Source: Terriglobia bacterium (GTDB lineage: Bacteria > Acidobacteriota > Terriglobia > Acidiferrales > UBA7541). Taken from it: a DNA stretch of 64,000 nt. Below the pieces are notes generated by a model. That model saw nothing but the letters and a program-made list of their open reading frames with translations, did no database searches and was not told the DNA's origin. How positions within the stretch are numbered: the stretch's first letter is position 1; every line of letters starts with the position of its first letter. The stretch lies in assembly GCA_020072765.1 (NCBI GenBank), contig JAIQGD010000001.1, positions 1-64,000 of the forward strand, in the 5' to 3' direction. Shown here piece after piece: positions 19,919-27,710 of this stretch. The position numbers were made by a program, and so were the translations under genes.

Positions 19919-20039
19919 CATGGACGCCCGTCACTTTTTCCTTTCTGGAACAGTTTCGAGACGCCCCCCGGGCGCTGTTTCGAGGCCGTCCATGGGCCGT
20001 CCTGCATCAAGAACGCCATGGAAACAGCCTACAAAGGCG

Positions 20040-20068
20040 TTGACACAGGTGTGTGGCACACTTAGACT
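20040..20068 (+). promoter_or_regulatory. Sigma-70 promoter with palindromic spacer before the FecR-like gene
   Basis: A perfect TTGACA, a 17-base spacer and TAGACT (four of six). The spacer contains the perfect palindrome GTGTG-G-CACAC at 20051-20061, positioned where a bound regulator would block RNA polymerase. Confidence 0.5.
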
Positions 20069-20090
20069 CGCACTGTATCTCTCGGAGGTG

Positions 20091-20789
20091 ATGGTGAGTT
20101 CATTCGTTCGCCGCGGAGCACGTTCTCTTCTGGTAATGATCGTGATCGGCGGCCTGCTGAACTTCTCCACGATGGCCGCAAGCGAAAAACCGCTGGGCAT
20201 GGTGGTCGCGTCCCAGCATGCGCGTCTGGACAATGCCAATGCGGTCGCGGGCGTCGATGTCTATGCCGGCGACACCTTCGCTACCGATGCGGAGGGCTCG
20301 CTGCGCCTGAAGCTCGGAGGGAGCCAGATCTATCTGCTGGCATCCAGCTCGGCGAAACTCCTGCAACAGGAAAACAAAGTGCGCGCCAGCGTAAAGCAAG
20401 GGACCCTGGGTTTCTCCACAACCACGCCCGGCCAGATCGAGATCGAGACGCCGCTGGCCACCATTCGGGGAGTGAACGGCGAGCGCATGTACGGCCAAGT
20501 GGTCGTCCTCGGTGCGGCTAAGATGACGGTGAGCGCCTATCAGGGGACGCTGGTCGTATCGGCGAATGACCAGGAGCAAATCGTCAAGCCCGGCCAATCC
20601 TACGTCGTCAGCTTTGCCGCTGAGGCGGCCGCGGGAGGCCAGGCACCCGAGGGAGCGGTCAAGCCGGGTGTGAACAAGAAAAAGTTGGCGTTCATGCTGA
20701 TCGCGATCGGCGGCGGGGGCGCGGGCGTAGCATTCCTTTGGCACGAGTTCACGGAAAGCTGTTCGACAGCACCCTGCGACCAATTCTGA
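20091..20789 (+). CDS. FecR-like domain protein with terminal membrane segments
   Basis: The product has an N-terminal signal or anchor (SLLVMIVIGGLLNFSTMAA), then a FecR-like beta domain at about residues 35-165: GVDVYAGDTFATDAEGSLRL, LLASSSAKLLQ, VKQGTLGFSTTTPGQIEIETPLATIRGVNG, GTLVVSANDQEQIVKPGQSYVV. It ends with a second hydrophobic helix (LAFMLIAIGGGGAGVAFLW). Such proteins occur widely in acidobacteria, often without a sigma factor partner, and none is adjacent here. The track starts at 19902, but a promoter lies at 20040-20068, so the start is the ATG at 20091 or the GTG at 20094; GGAGG at 20084-20088 fits the GTG spacing better. Role unknown. Confidence 0.65.
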   Translation: MVSSFVRRGARSLLVMIVIGGLLNFSTMAASEKPLGMVVASQHARLDNANAVAGVDVYAGDTFATDAEGSLRLKLGGSQIYLLASSSAKLLQQENKVRASVKQGTLGFSTTTPGQIEIETPLATIRGVNGERMYGQVVVLGAAKMTVSAYQGTLVVSANDQEQIVKPGQSYVVSFAAEAAAGGQAPEGAVKPGVNKKKLAFMLIAIGGGGAGVAFLWHEFTESCSTAPCDQF

Positions 20790-21103
20790 CCTCCCCGTAA
20801 TCTACAAGCTGCTGCATAACCCACTTTGGGAGCCATGGAACCAATACCTTAGCTTGGTTCTGCAGGCTCGTCCTCTCCGATTCGAATGCATGCTGGCAGG
20901 TGCGTGTTACCCGCCTCGTACCTCCGTTCGACTGCGTTCCGCACGACAATCGAGTTTCAACGAGAGCGAAGTGCTCAGCAGGGTCAAAAATGCGGACGCA
21001 CGCTATTGGCTTCGGCGTGTAACGCCGGCGGGAAATATCACGCGAGGAATTGCAGTAGCAGCGGCACGGGAAACTACTTTAGAATCAATGCAGCCATACA
21101 TGT
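20790..21103. other. Non-coding stretch before tRNA-Pro
   Basis: I find no convincing gene here. Short ORFs in the track (20854, 20886) have no recognisable features and run into the tRNA. A TAGAAT at 21080-21085, 19 bases before the tRNA, is a possible -10 for it, but no matching -35 is seen. Confidence 0.5.
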
Positions 21104-21180
21104 CGGGGCGTAGCGCAGCCTGGTAGCGCGCCTGCCTTGGGCGCAGGAGGTCCGCGGTTCAAATCCGCGCGCCCCGACCA
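21104..21180 (+). tRNA. tRNA-Pro (anticodon TGG)
   Basis: The 77-base cloverleaf has acceptor arms CGGGGCG/CGCCCCG, discriminator A and an encoded CCA end. The anticodon stem CCTGC/GCAGG encloses the loop CTTGGGC, giving anticodon TGG. The T-arm CGCGG-TTCAAAT-CCGCG is perfect. An integrase remnant begins 30 bases downstream, so the tRNA 3' end is the probable former attachment site. Confidence 0.96.
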
Positions 21181-21210
21181 ATCCTTTCAATGAGTTAGCG
21201 GCCTCGCACG

Positions 21211-21924
21211 TCATTGCACTCGCTCCACTGTAGTGACTTTTGTAGTGACTCCCTGAGTTCTGGCTGCCAGTTCCATCGCACTCACCATCTTGAACTTCTC
21301 GATCTTCGCTGCGGCCTCACGTTTGTGCTCCTCAGCCGGATGAACATACCGCATCGTCATCTGGACGCTCGTGTGCCCAAGCAGAGCGGCGAGGGTCGGC
21401 AGGTCCACGCCGGCCATGACGGCCCGCGACGCGTACGTGTGCCTGAGATCGTAGAGCCTGAATCCCGGAACTATCTTTGCCCGACGAACAGCAGCATCGT
21501 GCGCCTTTCGCACGCTACCGATCGGCCTCTCGGGATTATCGGGAGAAGCGAATACGTACGAACTCTTCGACGAGGCGGTGCGCCCCTTCAGGATCGACCA
21601 AACGTCGTCGGTCATGGTGAGCTTGCGCCTGGCGGCTGCCGTCTTGCCAAATGGGTTGAGCATTGTCCGCTGGACGAAATCCAGATTAGCCGTCTCGATG
21701 CGAAAGACCTCCTCAGGGCGCATGCCCGTGTCCAGCATGACTCTGGCTATATCCCGAAGGGGTTGGCTCGTGGCAGCCAAATAGGCCTGCTCTTCCTCTG
21801 GCGAGATGATTCGGGTCCTCCCGGTTTCACGGAAAAACGTGACGTGTTTCAGCGGATTTGAAACTAGGAAGCCGCAGCGTTCGGCGTAATTGTAGATAAG
21901 CCGTAGCGTGCTTAGAGCACGGTT
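21211..21924 (-). pseudogene. Tyrosine recombinase/integrase, 5' truncated
   Basis: The catalytic domain is intact: the first Arg in LDTGMRPEEV, the HxxR box in YDLRHTYAS, the second His in LLGHTSVQ and the nucleophile in MTMRYVHP. The track begins at a TTG at 21780. The same frame stays open further upstream and encodes recognisable core-binding-domain sequence (ALSTLRLIYNYAERCGFL) up to an in-frame TAG at 21925-21927. Most of the N-terminal arm-binding and core-binding region is therefore missing, and no remainder was found upstream. It lies 30 bases from tRNA-Pro and points towards it, the usual arrangement for a tRNA-integrating element. Probably non-functional. Confidence 0.8.
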
Positions 21925-21932
21925 CTAAGGGA

Positions 21933-22289
21933 TTGAAACTCGTCAAGGAAGCAGACGTGAAATGCGCGGCTTATTATCACCTGCGCCGGTATATCGGTGA
22001 AGACCCTCGGTGGCGGGTGCTGGCAAGGAAGCACGTGCCACTGACTGGGCATTATGTCGATCTACTCATCTTCAAGAGGTATCGACCTGTCATTGCAGTC
22101 GAACTCAAATGGGGCCAACTGAATATCGGCAAGAAAGACCGCAAAAGCTTAGACGGAGCATTGGCAAAGCTCGGAGTTAACAAGGCGTACTGGCTCTCGG
22201 TTGTCTCGTCTCAAGGCAGACGGCAACCGTTGTTGAAGGAGGAGGGGGAAAGATACGTGCTGCACCGGGTCATCGTCCGGCTCGGTTAG
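21933..22289 (+). CDS. Small PD-(D/E)XK nuclease-like protein
   Basis: The 118-residue ORF shows the layout of a PD-(D/E)XK fold: an N-terminal helix (DVKCAAYYHLRRYIG), GHYVDLLIF with the first acidic residue, VIAVELKWGQL supplying E-x-K, then a helix (KSLDGALAKLGVNKAYWLSVV). It may be a stand-alone nuclease domain carried by the mobile element next to it. The start is uncertain: TTG at 21933 is the track start, and GTG at 21957 is another option. It abuts the break point of the integrase fragment, so it may have been joined there by deletion or insertion. No partner methylase or toxin-antitoxin gene is nearby. Confidence 0.45.
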   Translation: MKLVKEADVKCAAYYHLRRYIGEDPRWRVLARKHVPLTGHYVDLLIFKRYRPVIAVELKWGQLNIGKKDRKSLDGALAKLGVNKAYWLSVVSSQGRRQPLLKEEGERYVLHRVIVRLG

Positions 22290-22893
22290 ACCGGTCGCAA
22301 ACTGCAAGATTGGAAAGAGCGCCGTAGGCGTCTCCGCGGCAACATGGCCCGCGGTCGAGGACGCAAGCTCGTAATACGAAGGTCTAGGACGAAACGACGG
22401 CGTAATTAACCCCAGCCGTCGCAACGTACCCAGAATCCCTGCCTTCGGATCGCTTGCAAGTCGTTGATTCGGCAAGCTAGAAATCTCCAGCATTCCCTGC
22501 CCAGAAACACATGTTTTTTGTCGCACTCTCCTACTTGCAGTCCTCGCCCTCCACGCAGCCCTTCGCCTCAGCTTTCATCTGCCAAAGCATATTGTTCAGG
22601 GAGCACGCTTCGCCTCAGGCGAACGGCATAACCTGGCCCACGACGTACGGGCACCATAGTGCGCTTATCTGGGTGCATGGTATTCTTGCCAACATTGGTG
22701 CGGTTGGCGGCAGAGGCATAAAGTCGGCGAGAGATGCCGAGGTGATGAGGACCGAACGATATTTGCCCTTGGTCATTCTGGAAATACCAACCCAGGGAAT
22801 CTTGCCGCTCCCGGGGCGATGGCAGGCGATACTCAATGCAGTTCGCTGGTGTGTGACGTAAGATGCATCGCAGTGTGACAGTGCTCTGACAAG
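22290..22893. other. About 600 bases without a confident gene (degenerate island remainder)
   Basis: ORFs in this stretch (22149-22526 minus, 22511-22861 plus, 22568-22957 minus) overlap each other and show no recognisable domain, membrane segment or good ribosome binding site. Base composition is less GC-rich than the flanks. I read it as decayed material of the tRNA-Pro-linked insertion plus the upstream region of the kinase gene. No second copy of the tRNA 3' end was found here. Confidence 0.5.
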
Positions 22894-24225
22894 ATGCTGA
22901 ATGCAAACCGACAAATGTTGCCGATGGGCTCCAACCGGCGATGGTTTTGGCTGACACTGGCGCTCTCCAGCGTCACGATTGCCGGCCTAATATTCGGGAT
23001 GTCGGAACTGATCGAAGTGCTCTTCTTTCGGCATGTCGATGAGATCACTCTGCATTACATGTACCTCAGCCGCAGCGTACTCAGTTCGCTTGTCCTCACA
23101 TTCTGGGCGGCATGGTTCGTGTTGCGTGAACGGCGTGCGCACGAACTCCGGTTGCGCCGCTCGAACGAGCGTTACCGCGGAATCCTGGAGACCACCCCAG
23201 GCGCCGTCGTGCTTTACGACAGAGACCTTCGGGTGCGAGAGTGGAATGCATCCGCCGAGCGGCTATACGGTTATACCGCCGAGGAGGCCGTCGGCCAGCC
23301 GCTTCCCCCCGTGACAGTCGAAAGGCGACCGGAAGTCGGGGAGCTGATACGAAGGGTCCAGGAGGGGCGCCCCGTGCTTGACCTCGAAACACAGCGGCAG
23401 GCGAAAGACGGTTGCCTCGTGGATGTTCAGCTCAGCCTCCTGCCTTTCACGGAATACGGGGAAACAATGTTCCTGGAAGTGACTCAGGACATCCGCGAAC
23501 GCATACGGTTGCGCCAGAAACTGCTGGAACTGGAAAAGCTGACTACTATGGGTGAAATGGCGGCCGGCACCGCGCACCACCTGAACACTCCGCTGGCCGC
23601 GATGCTGCTGCGGATGCGAATGGTGCGTGAGCGCGTCACGGACGCCGAGGTTACATCGGATTTGGAGCAATTGGAAACCAGCCTCCGTTTTTGCCAGCAA
23701 TTTGTCCGTCGCCTGCTCGACTTCAGCCGGCGGCCGGAGATTGAGAAGCGCGCCGAGCCGTTGCGCGCCACGCTGGAGTCGGTTATCAGCTTTCTTTCGC
23801 CGCAACTCTTGGAGAAGCGCATCCGCTTCCACGCCGTATTGGAGGGACTGGATGGCATCAAGGTGATAACGGACCGCAACCAGATGGAAGCGCTATTTTT
23901 GGTCTTCCTGAGCAACGCGGTGGATGCGGTGGTGAGCGGGGGCGAAGTTACGATTGCGTGCAGCCGCGTGCCGGACGAGCGCGTCGAACTTCGAATTACC
24001 GACAACGGATGCGGCATCGAAGGCAGCGACCTGGAACACATCTTTGAGCCATTCTTCACCACCAAGCCGCCGGGCAAGGGCACAGGCCTCGGCCTGGCGC
24101 TGGCTCGGAATATTCTTCGTGAGCATGGAGGTGCAGTGCGTTTCGAGAGCGCTCGCGGGCAGGGCACGACGGTATATGTCGTGTTGCCGACGTGTGCCGA
24201 AGTTGTCGCAGGGGCAAATTCATGA
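22894..24225 (+). CDS. PAS-domain sensor histidine kinase
   Basis: The 443-residue kinase has two N-terminal membrane helices (FWLTLALSSVTIAGLIFG and SVLSSLVLTFWAAWFVL) flanking a short periplasmic loop. A PAS domain at about residues 90-205 follows (YRGILETTPGAVVLYD ... WNASAERLYGYTAEEAVG). The H-box reads MAAGTAHHLNTPLAAML. The N-box is VFLSNAVDAV, the G1 box DNGCGI, the F-box FEPFFTTKP and the G2 box GTGLGLALA. It would phosphorylate the regulator encoded next, whose ATG overlaps its stop by four bases. The periplasmic sensing region is only about 35 residues, so the PAS domain may be the main sensor. Confidence 0.9.
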   Translation: MLNANRQMLPMGSNRRWFWLTLALSSVTIAGLIFGMSELIEVLFFRHVDEITLHYMYLSRSVLSSLVLTFWAAWFVLRERRAHELRLRRSNERYRGILETTPGAVVLYDRDLRVREWNASAERLYGYTAEEAVGQPLPPVTVERRPEVGELIRRVQEGRPVLDLETQRQAKDGCLVDVQLSLLPFTEYGETMFLEVTQDIRERIRLRQKLLELEKLTTMGEMAAGTAHHLNTPLAAMLLRMRMVRERVTDAEVTSDLEQLETSLRFCQQFVRRLLDFSRRPEIEKRAEPLRATLESVISFLSPQLLEKRIRFHAVLEGLDGIKVITDRNQMEALFLVFLSNAVDAVVSGGEVTIACSRVPDERVELRITDNGCGIEGSDLEHIFEPFFTTKPPGKGTGLGLALARNILREHGGAVRFESARGQGTTVYVVLPTCAEVVAGANS

Positions 24226-25601
24226 AACCGGCAGAGAGGTACACCATTCTGGTGGTTGACGACGACGCCACACTGGCGAACGCGCTTCGCGATTTCCTCC
24301 GCAAGGACGGACATCAGGTGGAACTCGCATTATCCGGAGACGAGGCCCTGGCTGTTTATGACCGCACGCCGGGCATTCATCTTGCGCTCATCGACCTCAT
24401 GATGCCGCTGATGGACGGCATCACACTCATGGACAAGTTGCACGAGCGCAATCCAGACCTCGCGGTGATGATCATGACCGGGTACGGCACCATCGAGACG
24501 GCTGTGGAATCGATGCGCCACGGAGCAGAGGACTACCTGACCAAGCCGATTGAACCGGACGTCGTGCGAAAGAAAATCGGCCGCGTGCTTGAGATATTCG
24601 GATTGCGCAATCGCGTGGCGGAACTGGAATCCGCGCGGGGTGACGGATCTCCTGCCTTTGACGCATTGATATTCGTTTCTCCGGCGATGCAAAAAATCGT
24701 GGAGCGAGCGCGCACGGTCGCACAGACCGATGCTTCCGTGCTCCTGCTCGGCGAGACCGGAACGGGGAAGGAGATGCTGGCGCGAGCGATCCACGGCGCC
24801 AGCGAACGCCACGCCAAACCCTTCGTGGCCGTCAACTGCGGTGGCCTGCCGCGCGACTTGGTGGAGAGCGAGTTGTTCGGCTACCGCCGCGGGGCGTTCA
24901 CAGGTGCTTACGCGGATTCGGCCGGCCTGTTCGCCTCCGCGCATGGAGGCACCATCTTCTTCGACGAGATCGGCGAAACGCCGAAGGAAACTCAGGTAAA
25001 GCTGTTGCGCGTATTGCAGGATCACGAATTCCGCCCTGTCGGGGCGACGCGACCTGTTCCGGCAGACGTGCGAGTGATCGCCGCCACGAACCGATCCTTG
25101 GCCGTGCTCCGCGCAGAATTACTGCGTGAAGATTTCTACTTTCGAATCGCCACGGTCGTCCTGGAGATTCCGCCCTTGCGCAGCCGCGCCGAAGACGTAC
25201 TGGTATTGGCGCAACACTTTGTCCGCAACGTCTCGGAACGCTGCGATCGTGAAATCAGTCTCCATCCCAGCGCACTCGATCTCTTGCTCCGCTACTCATT
25301 TCCAGGCAACGTCCGTGAACTCCAGAACCTGATCGAGAGCGTGACGGCGGTTTCGAAAGACGATCCGCAGGCGATCACGGACCGGCAACTGAAACCCCTG
25401 CTACAGTCCGTGCCCGCCGGACCAGCCAGCTCGGTTCTGCAGGAAACGCTTGCCCTCGATCAACTGGAGCGCATGGCCATTGAACGTGCCCTGGAGCTCT
25501 CCCGAGGCAACCGCACGAAGGCCGCTTCGCTGCTGGGCGTTTCGCGCGACACCCTGTACCGCAAGCTGCGCGATTGGAAACTCGAAGTGACAGATTCGTA
25601 A
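24222..25601 (+). CDS. Sigma-54-dependent NtrC-family response regulator
   Basis: This 459-residue activator has a receiver domain (VVDDDA, phospho-acceptor in LALIDLMMP, conserved YLTKP), a sigma-54 AAA+ domain with Walker A GETGTGKEML, the sigma-54 contact loop RRGAFTGAYADS, Walker B GGTIFFDEIGE, and a Fis-type HTH at the C-terminus (GNRTKAASLLGVSRDTLYRKL). The track starts at 24192; the ATG at 24222 overlaps the kinase stop and is preferred. The gene lies directly upstream of the tetrahaem cytochrome gene, and candidate sigma-54 promoters occur at 25686 and 27195, so the cytochrome genes are its probable targets. Confidence 0.93.
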   Translation: MKPAERYTILVVDDDATLANALRDFLRKDGHQVELALSGDEALAVYDRTPGIHLALIDLMMPLMDGITLMDKLHERNPDLAVMIMTGYGTIETAVESMRHGAEDYLTKPIEPDVVRKKIGRVLEIFGLRNRVAELESARGDGSPAFDALIFVSPAMQKIVERARTVAQTDASVLLLGETGTGKEMLARAIHGASERHAKPFVAVNCGGLPRDLVESELFGYRRGAFTGAYADSAGLFASAHGGTIFFDEIGETPKETQVKLLRVLQDHEFRPVGATRPVPADVRVIAATNRSLAVLRAELLREDFYFRIATVVLEIPPLRSRAEDVLVLAQHFVRNVSERCDREISLHPSALDLLLRYSFPGNVRELQNLIESVTAVSKDDPQAITDRQLKPLLQSVPAGPASSVLQETLALDQLERMAIERALELSRGNRTKAASLLGVSRDTLYRKLRDWKLEVTDS

Positions 25602-25611
25602 TCGTACGAAT
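25594..25611. promoter_or_regulatory. Candidate enhancer site: perfect inverted repeat ATTCGTA-N4-TACGAAT
   Basis: Seven-base arms separated by ATCG form an 18-base palindrome overlapping the stop codon of the regulator gene. It lies about 75 bases upstream of a sigma-54-like promoter, the usual distance for an NtrC-family upstream activating sequence. No T-tract follows, which argues against a terminator. Confidence 0.45.
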
Positions 25612-25685
25612 ATAAGACAATGCGCGAGTCTGCCCAAGCCCATGCCGGAATCCGGCCCGTCCTGGAGTTCGAGCCCGCAGCCGTA

Positions 25686-25701
25686 TGTCACAGTGTTTGC
25701 T
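25686..25701 (+). promoter_or_regulatory. Candidate sigma-54 promoter upstream of the tetrahaem cytochrome gene
   Basis: TGTCAC-N5-TTGCT matches the -24/-12 consensus TGGCAC-N5-TTGCW except for one base in the -24 GG. It is about 90 bases upstream of the ATG at 25792. The -24 mismatch is in an important position, so confidence is moderate. Confidence 0.4.
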
Positions 25702-25791
25702 GTACGCGAGCACTCGCGCCGACGATTCTGAGATGTTCCGTAGCGCCGCAGTTTTGGGCATCGTCGTGCCAGCATCCCTACGAGAGGTTGT

Positions 25792-27042
25792 ATGGTTGAC
25801 GACCAGAATCGGCGAATACCGATCGCCGTCGTAGTATGGGCGCTGGCGGCATTGGCGGTCGTCGCCGGGGTGTCAGCCCTCCTGATCCACCAACAGCGGC
25901 GAACCGAGAACCGTGGGGCGGAATACCTGTCAGAGAGCCCGGCGGCGGGCAGTGCCGTTTTTCGGAAGAAGGGCTGCGTCAATTGCCACCAGGTCAACGG
26001 CGTTGGCGCGAGCACCGGCTCTGACTTGGCGCACTACGGGTCTGCGGAGCACAGCCTGCCACAACTGGTCACGGCGATGTGGAACCATGCGCCTCGGATG
26101 TGGGAGCAAATGCAAGAGCGGCATCTTCCGTATCCCAGTATGGAAGACCGGGAGATTGCGCAGATCTTCACCTACATCTACATGTCGCGTCACGTGGCTC
26201 TCCCGGGTGACCCTGCAAGCGGTCACACGTTGTTCGAAGAGAAAGGCTGCGTGCACTGTCATGCGGTGGCCGGAGCCGGTGGTGCGGTGGGCCCAGACCT
26301 GGCGCGGATTCCGGAAGCTGTTTCCGGGATGCAGTGGATGAGCGCGCTCTGGAACCATTCTTCGGCGATGCAATCCAAGATGACGGAAATGGGAGTCGCG
26401 TGGCCGAAGTTTGCCGGCCAGGACATCGACGACATCTATGCGTATGTGCGGCAGAACGCTTCGCCCGCAACAATCGTCCATGACCCAAATCCCGACCCGG
26501 AGAACGGCTGGGGGTTGTTCCAAAGCAAGGGTTGTATGTCGTGCCATGGAATCAAAGACGAAGGTGGCCAAGTGGGTTCCAGCCTCGGACCCAATGGTGA
26601 TCTTCCCGCAACCTTCAGCAAGCTGGGCGAACTGATGGTCACCGCTGCACCCGCAATGACGGAGGAGATGCGCAAAGAGGGAATGCAACCGCCGCATTTG
26701 ACAGCTCAAGACATGACGGACATCTTTGCCTTCCTCTACAGCTTGCGTTATGTGGAGCCGTCAGGCTCGGCAGCGGTAGGCCAGAGCGTGTTCTCCTGGC
26801 GCGGTTGCAACCGCTGTCATGGGAGTAGCGCGCAGGGTAGTTCCCGCGGGCCCGCACTGCGCGGCCGGGGCGAGCACTACACGTCCATGGGGCTCGCTTC
26901 CTCTTTTTGGCGACACGGTGCCAAGATGTACGACCGCACGGAAGGCCCCAGAACCGAACGGGCATCACTTCTTGAGAGTGACGTTGGCGATCTCATCGCT
27001 TTTCTCAACTCACCTGTCCAGCCTAATAAAAACTCGCGCTAA
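25792..27042 (+). CDS. Membrane-anchored tetrahaem c-type cytochrome
   Basis: The 416-residue protein has an uncleaved-looking N-terminal helix (VVVWALAALAVVAGVSALLI) and four consecutive cytochrome c domains with CVNCH, CVHCH, CMSCH and CNRCH. Each domain repeats a layout of GCxxCH, a GP/GS(S)LG segment, then W-H or W-N-H residues around a Met-rich stretch (MWNHAPRMWEQM, LWNHSSAMQSKM, ELMVTAAPAMTEEM, FWRHGAKMYD), with a Met as the probable distal ligand. It is probably a periplasm-facing electron carrier on the inner membrane. CGAGAGG precedes the ATG. It is the first cytochrome gene after the two-component system. Confidence 0.88.
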   Translation: MVDDQNRRIPIAVVVWALAALAVVAGVSALLIHQQRRTENRGAEYLSESPAAGSAVFRKKGCVNCHQVNGVGASTGSDLAHYGSAEHSLPQLVTAMWNHAPRMWEQMQERHLPYPSMEDREIAQIFTYIYMSRHVALPGDPASGHTLFEEKGCVHCHAVAGAGGAVGPDLARIPEAVSGMQWMSALWNHSSAMQSKMTEMGVAWPKFAGQDIDDIYAYVRQNASPATIVHDPNPDPENGWGLFQSKGCMSCHGIKDEGGQVGSSLGPNGDLPATFSKLGELMVTAAPAMTEEMRKEGMQPPHLTAQDMTDIFAFLYSLRYVEPSGSAAVGQSVFSWRGCNRCHGSSAQGSSRGPALRGRGEHYTSMGLASSFWRHGAKMYDRTEGPRTERASLLESDVGDLIAFLNSPVQPNKNSR

Positions 27043-27049
27043 TTTATCG

Positions 27050-27089
27050 AATCGTCCGATTTTCTGACACTCGGGCTTTTTCGGACACT
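27050..27089. promoter_or_regulatory. Candidate regulatory repeats upstream of the second sigma-54-like promoter
   Basis: The palindrome AATCG-TC-CGATT lies at 27050-27061. TCTGACACT (27063-27071) and TCGGACACT (27081-27089) form a near-direct repeat 18 bases apart. They start about 145 bases upstream of the -24 element at 27195, within the normal range for an enhancer-binding protein. They do not match the 25594 palindrome in sequence. Confidence 0.3.
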
Positions 27090-27194
27090 GGCCACTCTAC
27101 GACTTAGGACTTCGCGCCCTTCTGCGACCGAATACAAGTGATTGTAAACAGGCGAGGTATTGCGGGCTTGCCGCGTATGTCGAATTGTGGAAAT

Positions 27195-27210
27195 TGGCCA
27201 AACGCGTGCT
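27195..27210 (+). promoter_or_regulatory. Candidate sigma-54 promoter upstream of the mono-haem cytochrome gene
   Basis: TGGCCA-N5-GTGCT keeps both invariant dinucleotides (GG at -24, GC at -12) with the required ten-base spacing. It is about 104 bases upstream of the ATG at 27314 and downstream of the regulator gene cluster. Confidence 0.45.
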
Positions 27211-27313
27211 TTCTCTGGTCAGGGATGTAAGCGAACCACCCCATCAGAGGGGTCGTTGCTACAGAACCGCCGCAATGAGCCACGCGGATGACGCTGGGGT
27301 TTAGGGAGGAGCA

Positions 27314-27643
27314 ATGAGAACGAAGATGATGTTGGGACTACTTGTGATGGTGACGTTCGCTGGGATCGCCTCGGCGCAGGACGCAGCCGCCGGAAAAGCT
27401 CTCTTTGCTTCCACGTGCGCGGTCTGCCACGGGGCCGACGCCTCGGCGAATACGACCATGGGAAAGACCCTGAAGATTCCCAATTTTCACACGCCAGAAG
27501 TACAGAAGCAGTCCGATGCGGAATTGACGGCCATCATCACCAAAGGCAAAGGGAAGGTGATGCCGGCGTTCGAAGGAAAGCTGACGAGAGAACAAATGTC
27601 GCAGCTCGTGGCATACATCCGCGAGGTCGGCAAACAGCAGTAG
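27314..27643 (+). CDS. Small periplasmic mono-haem cytochrome c
   Basis: The 109-residue protein has a signal peptide (MLGLLVMVTFAGIASAQ) and one class I cytochrome c domain with haem motif CAVCH and probable Met ligand in GKVMPAFEGKLT. The C-terminal helix SQLVAYIREVGKQQ is typical. GGAGGA lies five bases before the ATG. It is followed after 67 bases by the porin-cytochrome fusion gene and closely resembles the domains of the trihaem protein at 29294, suggesting duplication. It would shuttle electrons in the periplasm. Confidence 0.9.
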   Translation: MRTKMMLGLLVMVTFAGIASAQDAAAGKALFASTCAVCHGADASANTTMGKTLKIPNFHTPEVQKQSDAELTAIITKGKGKVMPAFEGKLTREQMSQLVAYIREVGKQQ

Positions 27644-27710
27644 TGGACCACGATACATAGATACATAGGGTGAGTGAAAAGTACAACTCGGATAAGGAGG
27701 AACTGCAATC

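Noticed and set aside
19919-19994. Distant inverted repeat CATGGACG/CGTCCATG after fdhE
   Set aside because: The arms are eight bases and 60 bases apart with only minor inner pairing; no T-tract, so no function is assigned.
22149-22526. 125-residue minus-strand ORF in the island region
   Set aside because: Overlaps the PD-(D/E)XK-like ORF, with no ribosome binding site, domain or membrane segment.
22511-22861. 116-residue plus-strand ORF and the opposing 22568-22957 ORF
   Set aside because: Mutually overlapping and without features; treated as degenerate DNA.
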